A DNA stretch of 64,000 nt from Desmodesmus armatus (taxonomy: Eukaryota; Chlorophyta; Chlorophyceae; Sphaeropleales; Scenedesmaceae): assembly GCA_007449985.2 (NCBI GenBank), contig VIIQ02000638.1:62001-126000 (forward strand), written 5' to 3'. The position numbers and the translations under genes are program-made. Shown one piece after another: positions 36,858 to 50,000 of the stretch. The notes beneath the pieces are model-generated. The model did no database searches. It was not told the origin of the DNA and saw nothing but the letters and a program-made list of their open reading frames with translations. Position 1 is the first letter of the stretch. Each line of letters starts with the position of its first letter.

Positions 36858-38069
36858 ATGCATACAGCGAACAGGCTCTCAGGCAAACTCGTGCAATGTA
36901 TGGTCTACGTGGGAGCAATGCTCGTGATTGTCACGCTCTGCAGTCTGCACCAAGGACTATTGCCCCATGCTGCTGGTGCTGCGCCAATTGGCAAGCTAGC
37001 ACATGGAGCCTCAATACATGAGACCTCTGGCGGTTTAAAGATGCTCACGCAGCCTCATCCAACGCCTGACAGCTCGCAAGCAGCAGTATATGGCCCCAGG
37101 ACTGTCAGCAGCAAGGTGTGTCCGACATGGTTTCAGGAGTATACAGCATTCCACAAGGAGCACAGAGGCAGACCAAACACCAGGTACCTTGTGGTTGATT
37201 CCGGCAAGTACGGCCTCGGTGACCGACTGAATGGAGCCCTGAGCATGCTTGGAATGGCCAAAGCGTTGGATCGGGTGCTCCTACTGCGCTGGACGTCTCC
37301 GTTTCCTTTGGAGGAGTTCTTTGAGCCGGCTGGGGACTTGGATTGGACTGCATCAGGCATTGCAGTTGAAGAAGGTCATAGGCTCTCCTTCATCAACCAT
37401 TACAAGTGGCCAAAAGCCGACCTTCAGCTGCGTGATGGGAGTTTGCACAACATCAGTGAAACATTCCTCACTATTTCAACCAATATGAAGCTGAATTGGA
37501 TGCTGTCATGTGATGGCTGTGCCAACATACAGTCTGAGTGGAGCGAGGAGGCAGCATGCTTGTGGCAGAGCATGTTTCGGCCAGTTGAAGCTGTCTTGCA
37601 GCAAGCGCGGGAGCAGCTGCACCGGCTGTATCCTGGTACCTCACGCCCATATGTGGCGGTGCACTTGTGTCTTGGTGGGTTTGAAGGGGAGTGGGGCCGG
37701 CCAGGCCAAGATAGGGGGAAGGCTCCACTAGAAAACTTCCTTGCTAGCATTAGGTGTGCATCTAGGTTGGCTGCCAACAGCAGCAAAGCCCTTGATGACA
37801 CCCCTGCTTTGATTGTCACCGACAATCATGCAGTGCGCCAAATGCTACAGGAACAGCACTTCAGCCGGGTTGTCACTCCAGCAGGTCTGCATGTGCATAC
37901 CGCAAAGGCAGATACACACTCCTTAGGAGTGCACCGCAGTACTGTGGTGGACATGGTGTTGCTTGCTTGGTCTGAATGCTTGGCAACAAGCAGATCGGGG
38001 TATAGTCTGCATGCATGGCTGTATGGTGGTGCGAAGCCTTGCATGCTGCCATGGACGGCGTGTTTGTGA
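36858..38069 (+). CDS. Fucosyltransferase-like type II membrane protein, intronless (gene E)
   Basis: A single open frame of 403 residues from the ATG at 36858 has a signal anchor LVQCMVYVGAMLVIVTL (residues 11-27). The luminal domain has CPTWFQEYTAFHKEHRGRPN, YLVVDSGKYGLGDRLNGALS, ALDRVLLLRW, PYVAVHLCLGGFEGEW, ALIVTDNHAVRQML and SRSGYSLHAWLYGG. GLGDR and the LDRV strand are typical of GT37/GT23-like fucosyltransferases. In the expected H-x-R-x-G sugar-nucleotide motif the Arg is Cys (HLCLGG), whereas its relative F has HMRLGG. Activity may therefore be altered or lost. The related gene F has at least two introns and E has none, so E may have arisen by intron loss or retroposition. Longer N-terminal frames exist, but they lack an ATG. 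Confidence 0.65.
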   Translation: MHTANRLSGKLVQCMVYVGAMLVIVTLCSLHQGLLPHAAGAAPIGKLAHGASIHETSGGLKMLTQPHPTPDSSQAAVYGPRTVSSKVCPTWFQEYTAFHKEHRGRPNTRYLVVDSGKYGLGDRLNGALSMLGMAKALDRVLLLRWTSPFPLEEFFEPAGDLDWTASGIAVEEGHRLSFINHYKWPKADLQLRDGSLHNISETFLTISTNMKLNWMLSCDGCANIQSEWSEEAACLWQSMFRPVEAVLQQAREQLHRLYPGTSRPYVAVHLCLGGFEGEWGRPGQDRGKAPLENFLASIRCASRLAANSSKALDDTPALIVTDNHAVRQMLQEQHFSRVVTPAGLHVHTAKADTHSLGVHRSTVVDMVLLAWSECLATSRSGYSLHAWLYGGAKPCMLPWTACL

Positions 38070-38797
38070 GTTGTGTCAGCAGAACTTTTTTCAAACACTG
38101 TTTGGGGGGGCCTTTCCTGACTGGGGTACGACAAGTTGAAGGCCCTTCGGGGCACCCTCATGAGCCCTTGGCTCGCTGGCTAGTGCCAAGGTTGGGACCC
38201 TGTCCCCACAATACTGTATTGTACTGTACTTTCAATGGCCGTCATGGCGGCGTCGGCAAGCACCAAGATGTAAAGTGCATGGATGTAACAGCGTCCACAA
38301 GTGACAGTGTTTTCCAACAGGTCCACAAGTCGTTGCAGTGTAAGCCTCTGACATAAGAGGGCACCACCAGACCGATTGGCACTTCTGTCAGTTGCAAAAC
38401 GAGCGACATGCCATGCAGCAACACCAACAGCTCAACCAACTGCAGCCGCCAATCCACAGCACAGACGGTGCCAAATACAGAGACATGCCTGCCCAGTCAG
38501 AGAGATTACCAAGCCCATATTCAGGCTGGCTGCTGCAGCCTTTCAGCACAATGCGCGGTGCTACTGCGGGGCTTTCAGCACGCATGATGCGTCAAATGAC
38601 AGGCAATGCTTTGCCTTACACAAGTTCAAGCTCACAAAGAGCAATTCTCGGGCTGCTCCAGACTGGACGCATTTCTCACTGAGAGTGACTCTGAGACACT
38701 GTCATGCCACTACCCAGCACCTCAACCCACATCCTAGACAAAGCCCACCCACTGTCCCCGGAGACAGTCCTTACAGCCCCTCAGTCTATCTTCCCTG
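38070..38797. other. Centre of the inverted duplication, between E and F 3' ends
   Basis: No coding sequence is recognised. A short repeat with a hairpin (about 38150-38200, GAGCCCTTGGCTC then GCTGGCTAGTGCC) resembles one at about 25828-25870. TGTAA motifs at 38269 (plus) and 38775-38771 (minus) may end the two transcripts. Confidence 0.4.
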
Positions 38798-41204
<2,407 letters not shown>

Positions 41205-41588
41205 AATGCCTCGTCGTAATTGCTGACGATAGGACAGATATAAGTTTCCCTCAAACAACTCAAGCAGTATTTGAGACACCCGAGGCAGGTTGGCTGCAGC
41301 CGCGCCCTGGCTGTAGCGGATGTGCAATCAATCGGCACCCCACACGTAAGAGCGCCTCACCGGTGATTTGACTATGAGTCAGTCGTCATATGGTTTTTAA
41401 AGATTGTTTCACATTTCCCTGCGTGCGTATCGTACTGTTGAGTGACAACGAGGCAACCAGGTGTTGTCGGACGCAACGAGGCAACGAACACGAAACTAGC
41501 CCAGCGTCTTCACAGACAGATGCCAATAAGACTTCATTTCTTGCGAAAAGCAATAGACGCTCGTACGTAAATTCAAAAGACTTTTACA
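41205..41588. promoter_or_regulatory. Bidirectional upstream region between genes F and D
   Basis: These 384 bp lie between divergent starts. They carry TTGAGTGACAACGAGGCAAC and GTCGGACGCAACGAGGCAAC (about 41439-41484), the reverse complement of the block upstream of C/E. Confidence 0.5.
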
Positions 41589-41739
41589 ATGCGAAAAACA
41601 GCGGCGTCGTTCCACGCCAACGTTCTGTTTCGCCTGTCTCTCGTTATGTTTCTGCCTTTCTGCGCCTTTTTCGCGCTCCATAGTTACTCACAGCACCATG
41701 TCAGCAGTGTTGATGAAGAGTTCGCGGGGATCTACGCAA

Positions 41740-41772
<33 letters not shown>

Positions 41773-43312
41773 GGCCTAGGAAGGCAGCAAAGTCAGTCAC
41801 TCAGAAAGGCAGCGAATCAGCAGTGGCAGCAGCTCTCCTACCGAACGTCACCCTGACATACTTTCCCCAGGCAAAGCGCTGCAAGGCAGACTGGGTGCAG
41901 CAGTATGCGACACTACACCATGACATCCTGGAAGGCAGCACAGAGCCCCGCTACCTGGTCTCTGTCACAGCTGGAACTGGCCTTGCAGACAAGCTGGTCG
42001 GTACTATGGCGCTTCTATGGAATGCCGTCCTCACAGACAGAGCACTGTCTGTAGTCACATACCCTGGGGATCCTGGCATACAGGATGTGTGCCAGCCAGG
42101 CCTGTTCGACTGGACGCGAACACCGTCGGTGGTGAAGCAGGATGCGATCCAGCTCCTGAGGCCGAAAAACATGAGGAAGGGGTCCGCCAAAGTGGATGTT
42201 GCACTGCCGGAAAGCTATGACAGCAGCAGCTTCCAAGCATTGCTACTCCACAATAGGGGCTCACAAACTCACGAGACAATCGTCAACGCATCATCCAAGC
42301 AGGACCCTGCCTACCTCCTGGTCACGACAAACAGAGGGCGCACGTACGCGTTAGCTAATGAGCAGCCATACAAGCCGCGATATCAAGCAATGGGCGTGCC
42401 AGCGACAGATGCCTTCATGTGTGGGTTTTTCTACTTCTGCTCGCCAGTGGCTGCAGTGCAGCAGTACTACCAACAGTACTGGGACTTGCTGAGTGAGCCA
42501 GGTGAGACGATAGCGTTGGTCCCAAACCGTTTAGACCCTGGTTTGAGTCCCTTTCATTGCAGCATTGAGGGACACATGGGCCCATGTGTCACTGCAGCCG
42601 GTGCTGGTGTGGGGTGTTTGGCTGGGTTTCAAAGCTACGGTGACCACGTTGTGATCATCGCATGCCATGGCATGTTGACGGGTAGTGCACGCGTGGATGA
42701 AGCTGGCTTTCAAATTAATGATAGGACTTAACCGTTCTGAGAACACTGACACTTTGTCATGCCATGTATGCAGGTGTGCTGCGCATTGGCATCCAGGTCA
42801 GGTCTGGTGACAAGGTCATTGAGAACGAGGCACATGGCGCTGTGCAGCAGCAAGCACCACAGGACGTCTTGAAAGGCAGCGCCCATTTCTTCGAGTGTGC
42901 GGAGCGCCTTGAAGCCGCGTTCGCAACCCCAGGTCAAAAGGTCATCTGGTTCCTCAACTCAGACTCCCAAGCCATCCGCCAAGCAGCCAAGGCGGTGTAC
43001 GGGGACAAGTTGCTCACAGATGACAGCCTGAAGATGACCCACCCAGAGTGTGGTGTGATCAAGCAGGACTGCGAAGAGAGCAAACTGAAGTGGGCGCTTC
43101 AGCACTCCCTGGGCAGCATGCTGACCTTCAGCATGACTGACGTGCAGGTCATTACAAAGGAAAGCGGCTTTGGCCGGACAGGTGCATGGCTGGCTGACAG
43201 GCGGGACCACATGTATGAGCTGAGCAGGCGTGGGAAGGGTTGGAGTGGCAGGTGCAAGCCTGAGAAGCCAACAGCGCATTCTGTGTCCAGCAAGACGTGG
43301 TCTGGAGTCTAG
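41589..43312 (+). CDS. Fucosyltransferase-like type II membrane protein (gene D)
   Basis: Two exons (41589-42501, 42774-43312) join in phase to 483 residues. It is the close paralog of gene C in inverted orientation. It has a signal anchor LFRLSLVMFLPFCAFFALHS, a polyglutamine stem of ten or more Gln from a CAG tract (about 41741-41773), RCKADWVQQYATLHHD, YLVSVTAGTGLADKLVG, AVLTDRALSV and GVLRIGIQVRSGDK. Then come VIWFLNSDSQAIRQAAK and KESGFGRTGAWLADRR. Proposed role as for gene C: a Golgi GT-B enzyme transferring fucose or a related sugar, substrate unknown. Exon 2 differs from that of C by few residues, and the introns align too, so the duplication is recent or homogenised. Confidence 0.62.
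42571..42590. repeat. 20-bp perfect palindrome in the intron of gene D
   Basis: Identical to the palindrome at 35551-35570 in gene C. It sits at the same relative position, just after the conserved GCAGCATTGAGG. Confidence 0.9.
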
Positions 43313-44045
43313 AGCTTCTTAGCTGCCCACCATTTGCCAAGCGACGGTCGTGCAGCAGCTGTCGGTGAGGCCACCCTGGGTCTGGCGTTGGCGGCATGCC
43401 AGGCGGCTGCCGCACAGCCTCGTTGTGTGAAGGGTTTATCAGAGTCATTGCTAACACCAGCAATCAGGGGCCGCAACGGCCATTGTTGCAACGCTGGCTG
43501 TATGCCCAGCGGGTACGGTACCGCACCTGGTACTGTATCAGGTAGGCCGGTAGGCTACCGGCCTGTTTCAAGCTTGAGGCACAGGCTTTGTCCAACAGCT
43601 GGTGTGGTGTGCATTTGCGACTGCAAATCCGCGTCAGGCTGCATTTAAAGTGTGACAACTTGTTTTTGTGAGCGTTCTAAAACCCCGCACGCCTGGCCAG
43701 CACGGTCACTGTCTGCCCACAAGCACTGGCGGCATATCCGGCAGCTGTGCAATTCTGTATCGATAATGCGGTGTTTGCGCCCCGGCAACATGCGATAGCG
43801 GCCTCGGACGTTTTGGCGCTGGCAAAGATCATACCATTTTTGAGATCAAGCAAGTGTTCAGGCTCAAACTCCGCCATTGCTACCTTGGATGGTCAACGTC
43901 GGGAGTGCGCTTCGACCGACCTTCAAGACCGTCGGGCGGCCGCAAAGTCGCAAGTGCCCAAAGACAGCGCGAGCATGCAAGTCCTTGAATTCTGTTCGTT
44001 GCGAGTTGTTTTGTCCATGTATCAGAATCTACGACCATGAACAGC
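43313..44045 (+). other. Gene D 3' UTR and paralog B upstream region
   Basis: No gene is recognised. The segment 43900-43990 shares CTTCGACCGACCTTC and a following CCAAAG stretch with the region upstream of paralog A, consistent with a conserved promoter or 5' UTR. Confidence 0.4.
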
Positions 44046-47000
44046 ATGTCTGGCAGGGCACTTTTTGTGGTGCTGCTGTTGTTCCTCCGTGTCTCTTCTG
44101 CTGCCTCGACAAGCAGAACGTATGGAGTTGCTGTTCAAGCATCAGATCAGCTTCATACTTCGGTCACAAACACTGTTGCGAGTAGGCAGCATCGTCAGGT
44201 GTGTGCATGGGCTATGCATGTCCACAGCCATGCAGGTAGAAACCTGGATCTGCTGGACTTTGCAAGCCAGTATGGTGGCTGCCTGTGCATCATGGGACCT
44301 GATTGTTGTTCTATATGCCTTATTTTGTGTCAGCAGCATCCAGCAAGGACACAGCAGCAGTGACAGAGTCACCGACTTGACCTGCTGCAGCAGCAGCACC
44401 CCCTATGTCAACTGCCTGCTCCAAAGGGCTGCTGGCACCTTGGAATCATCAAAATTGCAATCATTGCAATCGCTCTTTATCATACTATCTTACCTCATGC
44501 ACGTTTGTGTCCATGCAGCTGCTGGAGGGGTTTGCAGGAGGCACCCTGTCAGTTGAGTCCCTAAAGGAGAAAACCGGTCGCTTCCGCCATATCAAGACCA
44601 AAACCGAGGCAGAATGGACAGAGCAGACGGCCATTATCATCGTGCCAAGTGGAGAAGGCCGCATGTTGATCCTGGAGTCACCACCCACTTCAAAGTTCCA
44701 GGTGAGTGGTGTCTATGTGTGGCAGCAGTGCAGGCAGGGCTCATGACTCATCAGCCCCTCCAGAGTGGCCCACTCCTGGCAGTGCACCCAAGCTAGCCTC
44801 AGCGCCGAGGCAGGGCATCTGCACTGTTCAGATGGACCAAAATGTCACAGTATGCATGCACTTTGTGCCACTGTGGATGCATGCATGAGTCTGTGTAGCG
44901 ACGCATGCGGCATGCGCTCAGCCTGCTGCGCAGCACATCTCTTGTGGTAACATGCACAACACTTTTGGCATAGTTCAGCTGTCTGGTGCCATGGAGAGTC
45001 CGCAGTAACGGGCATACCCCGCTAGCCATGCAGCGGCTGCCAAGCAGCGCCGTGCTGGGAAGCCCTGATGCAGTCCACTGCCCATTAGGACCAGCGCTTC
45101 AATCTGGGCTGAGCCTGGGCATGATTCAGCAGCTCTACCTCGTACAATGCAAATCTGGGTTGATTCCATCACACTGTGCCATGCGCGCGTGCTTTGCTGG
45201 GAGGTCAACATGCCACTGCTGTGCGCTGTTGCTGTTGCTGTTTTGCTGTTGCAGGTCGTTCTATCAGCCACACCCCGCACACATCTTTCCTCAGGCAGCC
45301 CTCCTCCTTTCCTTCCAGATCCCATCTCCGAGTGGCCGACAGAGGACCAGTGCAGCGGCAACGGCCTGCTAGCAGCAGCCTTCAGACAGGACCGGGTGCC
45401 CCACAACGTCAGTCGACTGGCCTCTCCTGCGATCCGATTCCTCAGGAAGCGAAAAGCTGACGGCACTGACAAAGAGCTTCTCTACCTGCTGGCCCACAAC
45501 TGCACAGAACCGGCACGAGCCACCACCAACAAGACTGCAGAACGCGAGGAGCAGAGAAGGCAGGACAGGATTGCCAACAGCACTTTCATACTCCCTGAAG
45601 GCACCATCGGTGTCCTGCGGATGCTAAACAACACTAAGCAGATCCGTAAGGACGCTGATCGAGTTAACGAAGGGTTTAAGCAGATCCGTGGATGGCCTAA
45701 ACCCTCCCGGGTTGCACCAGCGCTCTCTGGGGAGGACCTCAAGAGTGATGTTGCATTATGCAAGCGGCAGCTTCAGGAGCTTTCTACCACAAACATCAAC
45801 CTGCCAGGGTTGGACGGTGACAACAGCCGCACCGAGTGTGGCAACACAACCCGCTCCAAGATTGTGGTGTACGTCCACAACTGCTTCACAGAGGCAGACA
45901 CAGAGATGCTTGTCCGTGTGAGCCTGGTCATCACAGACAAGCGGGAGGATATCTGCCAGTACAACATGCTGTGGACGGTGCAGATCATGTGTGTGGCTGC
46001 TATCTTCATGATGGGTTTGGTGGCATGTGCGTGCATCTTGCCGGAGTTTGTCGTTGCAGCGTACTGCCAGGTCTGCAGAATGCTTGAGAAGCGCAAGAGG
46101 AGGCAGGCAAAGAAGGCGCGGTGAGTTACAATGGTTGTGCTGCTCTTCTAGAGCCGTAGTAGGGCCTGGCCCCACATGAGCCCAGCTTCAACCTTTACGC
46201 AGAGCAACTTGGGTCTTGCCCACGGTACCTTCAAACACAACCAAACTACTGCTGATTTCTGCTAACAGGATGCATGTCAATGCATGCATTGGGCAATCCT
46301 CAAGGGATCAAGCCCTGCATTCTCTCTTTGAGCTTCATCTTTTTCAAGCATCCACCTCTCATGAAGGGTGTTGTTTCAAACCATCCCATGCTCCAGCACT
46401 TGGCTCAGCCTCAAATTTTGTTGTCTGCATTGTGATGGTTGCAGGAAGGCCCAGGCTGCCGCCGGCACTGCACCTTCAAGCCAGGACAGGCATGTGAAGT
46501 TTATGGACGAGCCACCCCTGCCTCTGTTTGACGATGACGGTGATATGGCTGGGTGCTACAGGATGTTCCATGACACACTCAGCAACCTCAACAACCCTCA
46601 GGGTACAGCAGGTAAGCCTTGTCACATATATGGGGTCCTCAGCCTGTACCGTACAGGCTGTATGTGACATAGGCTGCAACACATGTGCTGCATTCCTCAG
46701 CGAAGGTTGCCGCGAGCCTTGACTATGGGTCCATGATACCAACTTGGCCTTTCATGTTGAAAATGAAAGGCAAGGTCTGGCAGCGGAAGGGTATGCAGAC
46801 ATCTATGCCCCCCCCCCCCACCTTCAAGCCGGCGGGTTGGATGGAGGGGTACAAGCAGAGACGTTGGCTCATTGCCGCACTCCTAGCATCTGCCATGCCG
46901 CATTGCAGTTGCCCATCCACCCTGCAACCGTTGTGCTGGCTGCTTGCTGGCTGTCTGCTGCTGACCGTGTGCGCCTGCCGTGTCGTTGCGTCCACTTCCC

Positions 47001-50000
47001 GCAGGCTCTACACCGTCACTGTCACCACCTCAGCCGCCCTGCTGGTGGCAGCCATCGTCTGGGCTCCCGCAATACAGCCCAGCGCAGTCCACGACAACGC
47101 CTTTGGTGACATCATCATCATCCCTCGCAAGGGCCTCGACTCGATGACAGGCATCTATGCAGACGGCCTTCTAGAGGATGCCTGGTACTATTTCAAGGTC
47201 ATGGGCCTCTCAGCCCTCATGGGTCACACAGTCAAGCTTGCGTTGCTGTCCAACCTCTCCCCACCCACTCCTGGCTCCAAGGGTGTGGTTGTCAGCCCTG
47301 CAGTGTGGTGGCGCCAGGTGGTGCTGTCGGTGCTGGGCCTACTGCTGCTGGGGTTTGTGATCGGCAGCTATACCATGAGCTTCTTTGTGCTGAGGGCAGC
47401 ACTGGAGATTCTGGAGGCACATTGGTGAGTTTTTGGTCAAGCCAGCCCTCCGGTTGTCATCCTGCCACCGCTGACACAATCTCAAGGCTTTCGGAAGGAA
47501 CCAGCCACACAAGTGCTGGGTGCATTATTGTCATTAAAGCTCAGTGCATCATGTCCGACATTGAATGCACAGCATGTGCAAAGCATGGGAAGCAGGTGCT
47601 TACTGGGCACGCCACACAAACTCCCCACTAATGTGGGTCTCGGACATCGGATGTGAACTTGGCAGCAAATTTCATGCTCGGTGCAGGTACCTGCTGGCCG
47701 TCATGCTGGCCAACTACGGAGCTGCCATTGGCCTCTACATCCACCACACGTTCCGGCGCCGCCCCCCACTCACCTCACAGGCTGCAAAGCAGGCCGAAAC
47801 CTCCTGTAACGTCCCCCCTGAGCCACCATCCTCCCTGTCTCTCAAAGCTGCTGCCTCATCTTTGAAGCAGCGTGTTGGGTGGAGCAGGTCTCTGTCAGAT
47901 GATGCTAGCGCAGCATCAGCCCCTGCAGCAGCAGCAAGGGATACCTCAGCAGGCTTGGATCAATCAGTTCACTCTTCTGTTAGTGAGGGGGATGCGGCTA
48001 GTAGCCGTGGAGAGGGAGGCAGTGAGAAGGAGAAGAAGGCTACCTTGGGTCAGCGCATCTGCAACTTGGGCAGCAGCATTGCTGCCAAGATACGCGGGGA
48101 CATCTGGGAGGATGATAACTTCAGGTTGGTGCTGGGGACTCCCCTGAGGGTGACTCGCCCACGGTGGCCACGGTGGCCGGGAAGGGCAGGTAGGGGTTTG
48201 CTCTCCACAAACAGCCGCAAACAGTGTCCGTCTGTGCAATGACTTCTGCTCAGTTGGTGAAAATGCTGCTCTACATCAGGCCACGCCCCTCACTTCCATC
48301 ACAGCCAGACGTTCACGGATATGTCACTGGCCTGCACAGTCGTGCCAGGTCATTCCAACACTATCATACATAGTATGCTGCCAGATGGCTGCGCCACACC
48401 CCTCACTTCCATCACAGCCAGACGTTCACGGATATGGCACTGGCGTGCACAGTCGTGCCAGGTCATTTCAACCGTCGTTTCAGACCGTCAATACATAGTA
48501 TGCTGCCAGATGGTTGCTCTACGTGGTGGGTGATTGCCATTTGGCCGTTTGCTACAGGTACTCATCATGGGTGCTGACCCCTGTGTGGCTCACAATCCTG
48601 CTGGTGATGTTTTGGTGGCTCACAGGAGGTGAGTGGGTTTGCCGGTCAGTATTATGACACTGTCATCGTTTGGCAGCAGACTGCGCTAATAGCTTGGTGT
48701 GCGCTGCGCAATCCGACAGACTTTGAGACTCATATTCAGTGCTTGGCGTGCCGCCTTGTAAACAGCATTCAATGTTGTGCGACACACTTTATTGCATGAA
48801 AACAAGCACCAGCATAATAGCCAATTCCCTGGCTCGCATGGCAGGGTTGACCAGTTGTGGCACAGCCCCTGTGCCTGATGGAACCCAACACGCCGTTGTT
48901 GCTGGGTGGCGTTGTGTTTTGTGTTGTGCTGCAGTGTGCAGGACTGGCTTGGTGGTTGACTGCCTTCAGGACCCAGCCACCTGCGCTGGCGGGGTCATTC
49001 CCTTCACGTCACCTGTGTCAGAACTGCAGATGCAGGTGTGGACTCTCTGTGTCATTCTGCCTGGCCAGCATTGCTGCAGGTGCATGCTTCAGTGCTTAGA
49101 CCAGGGGCGCTGCACTGCAGGCACTTCCTCGGAGGCTCATTCACTGCCGCCTGTATAGGTTAGTCAGCATTGCACCAGGTTGCCGCAAACAGTTGATTGC
49201 ATACAATGTTCGAGAATGCCTCATTTTGTGCTGATGCCTTCAACTGGCACATTTTCGGTGTGTGCTGCAGGTTCAAGACCTGCTGTCAACCGGCAAATGG
49301 GCTGCTAGGGTTGTTAACGATACTGCCGCTGTGGTGAATGAGGCTGTGGCCACCATTGAAGCTCAGCTCGGCTCGTAAGTCCTGCCCCTATGTGGAGTGC
49401 ACAGTGGTTCAGCTCTATTTGGAACTAATTAGCAGATCAGCTGCCGTACAATGCTCCGAGCACTGCTTCCGGGAACAGTGTTCTAGCAGGCTGCTTAGAA
49501 TCAATCTTATCTGCATGCTGAGGATCACAAGAGCATCATCCAAGCCTGCAGGCCGCTATTCAATAGTATTGAATAGCCAAGTTGCCAGCAGAGGTTGGGA
49601 AGTTGGGTTGGGAAGTCGGGTGCCACCCGAATGAAGAGGCAGTGGCGTTTCTCAGTTATCAGTGGTGAAGCACTTGTTGGGAAGGAGGGCTGATGGCCCA
49701 TTGGTGGTACCAGTGGTCGTCGTGCCGTGCATGTGGGTGTGCTGACCGCCTCTGTACTTCACCTGGGTGTTCCTGCAGGCTGCAGCTGCCGCCAAAGATG
49801 TGGAACGAGACAAAAAGGAAGCTGCTCAATCAGATCAACAAGTTTGACACCGTGCTGGACACTGGGTACGACCGGCTGAGGAGTATGTGCATGCATCATT
49901 GAAAGCGCTGCAGCCATGCACCATTGAAATCGCTGCAGTCTTCCAAGCAATACTGCCATGATCCTGAATGACAGCCTCTGCTTGCCTTTAAGGTCGAGGA

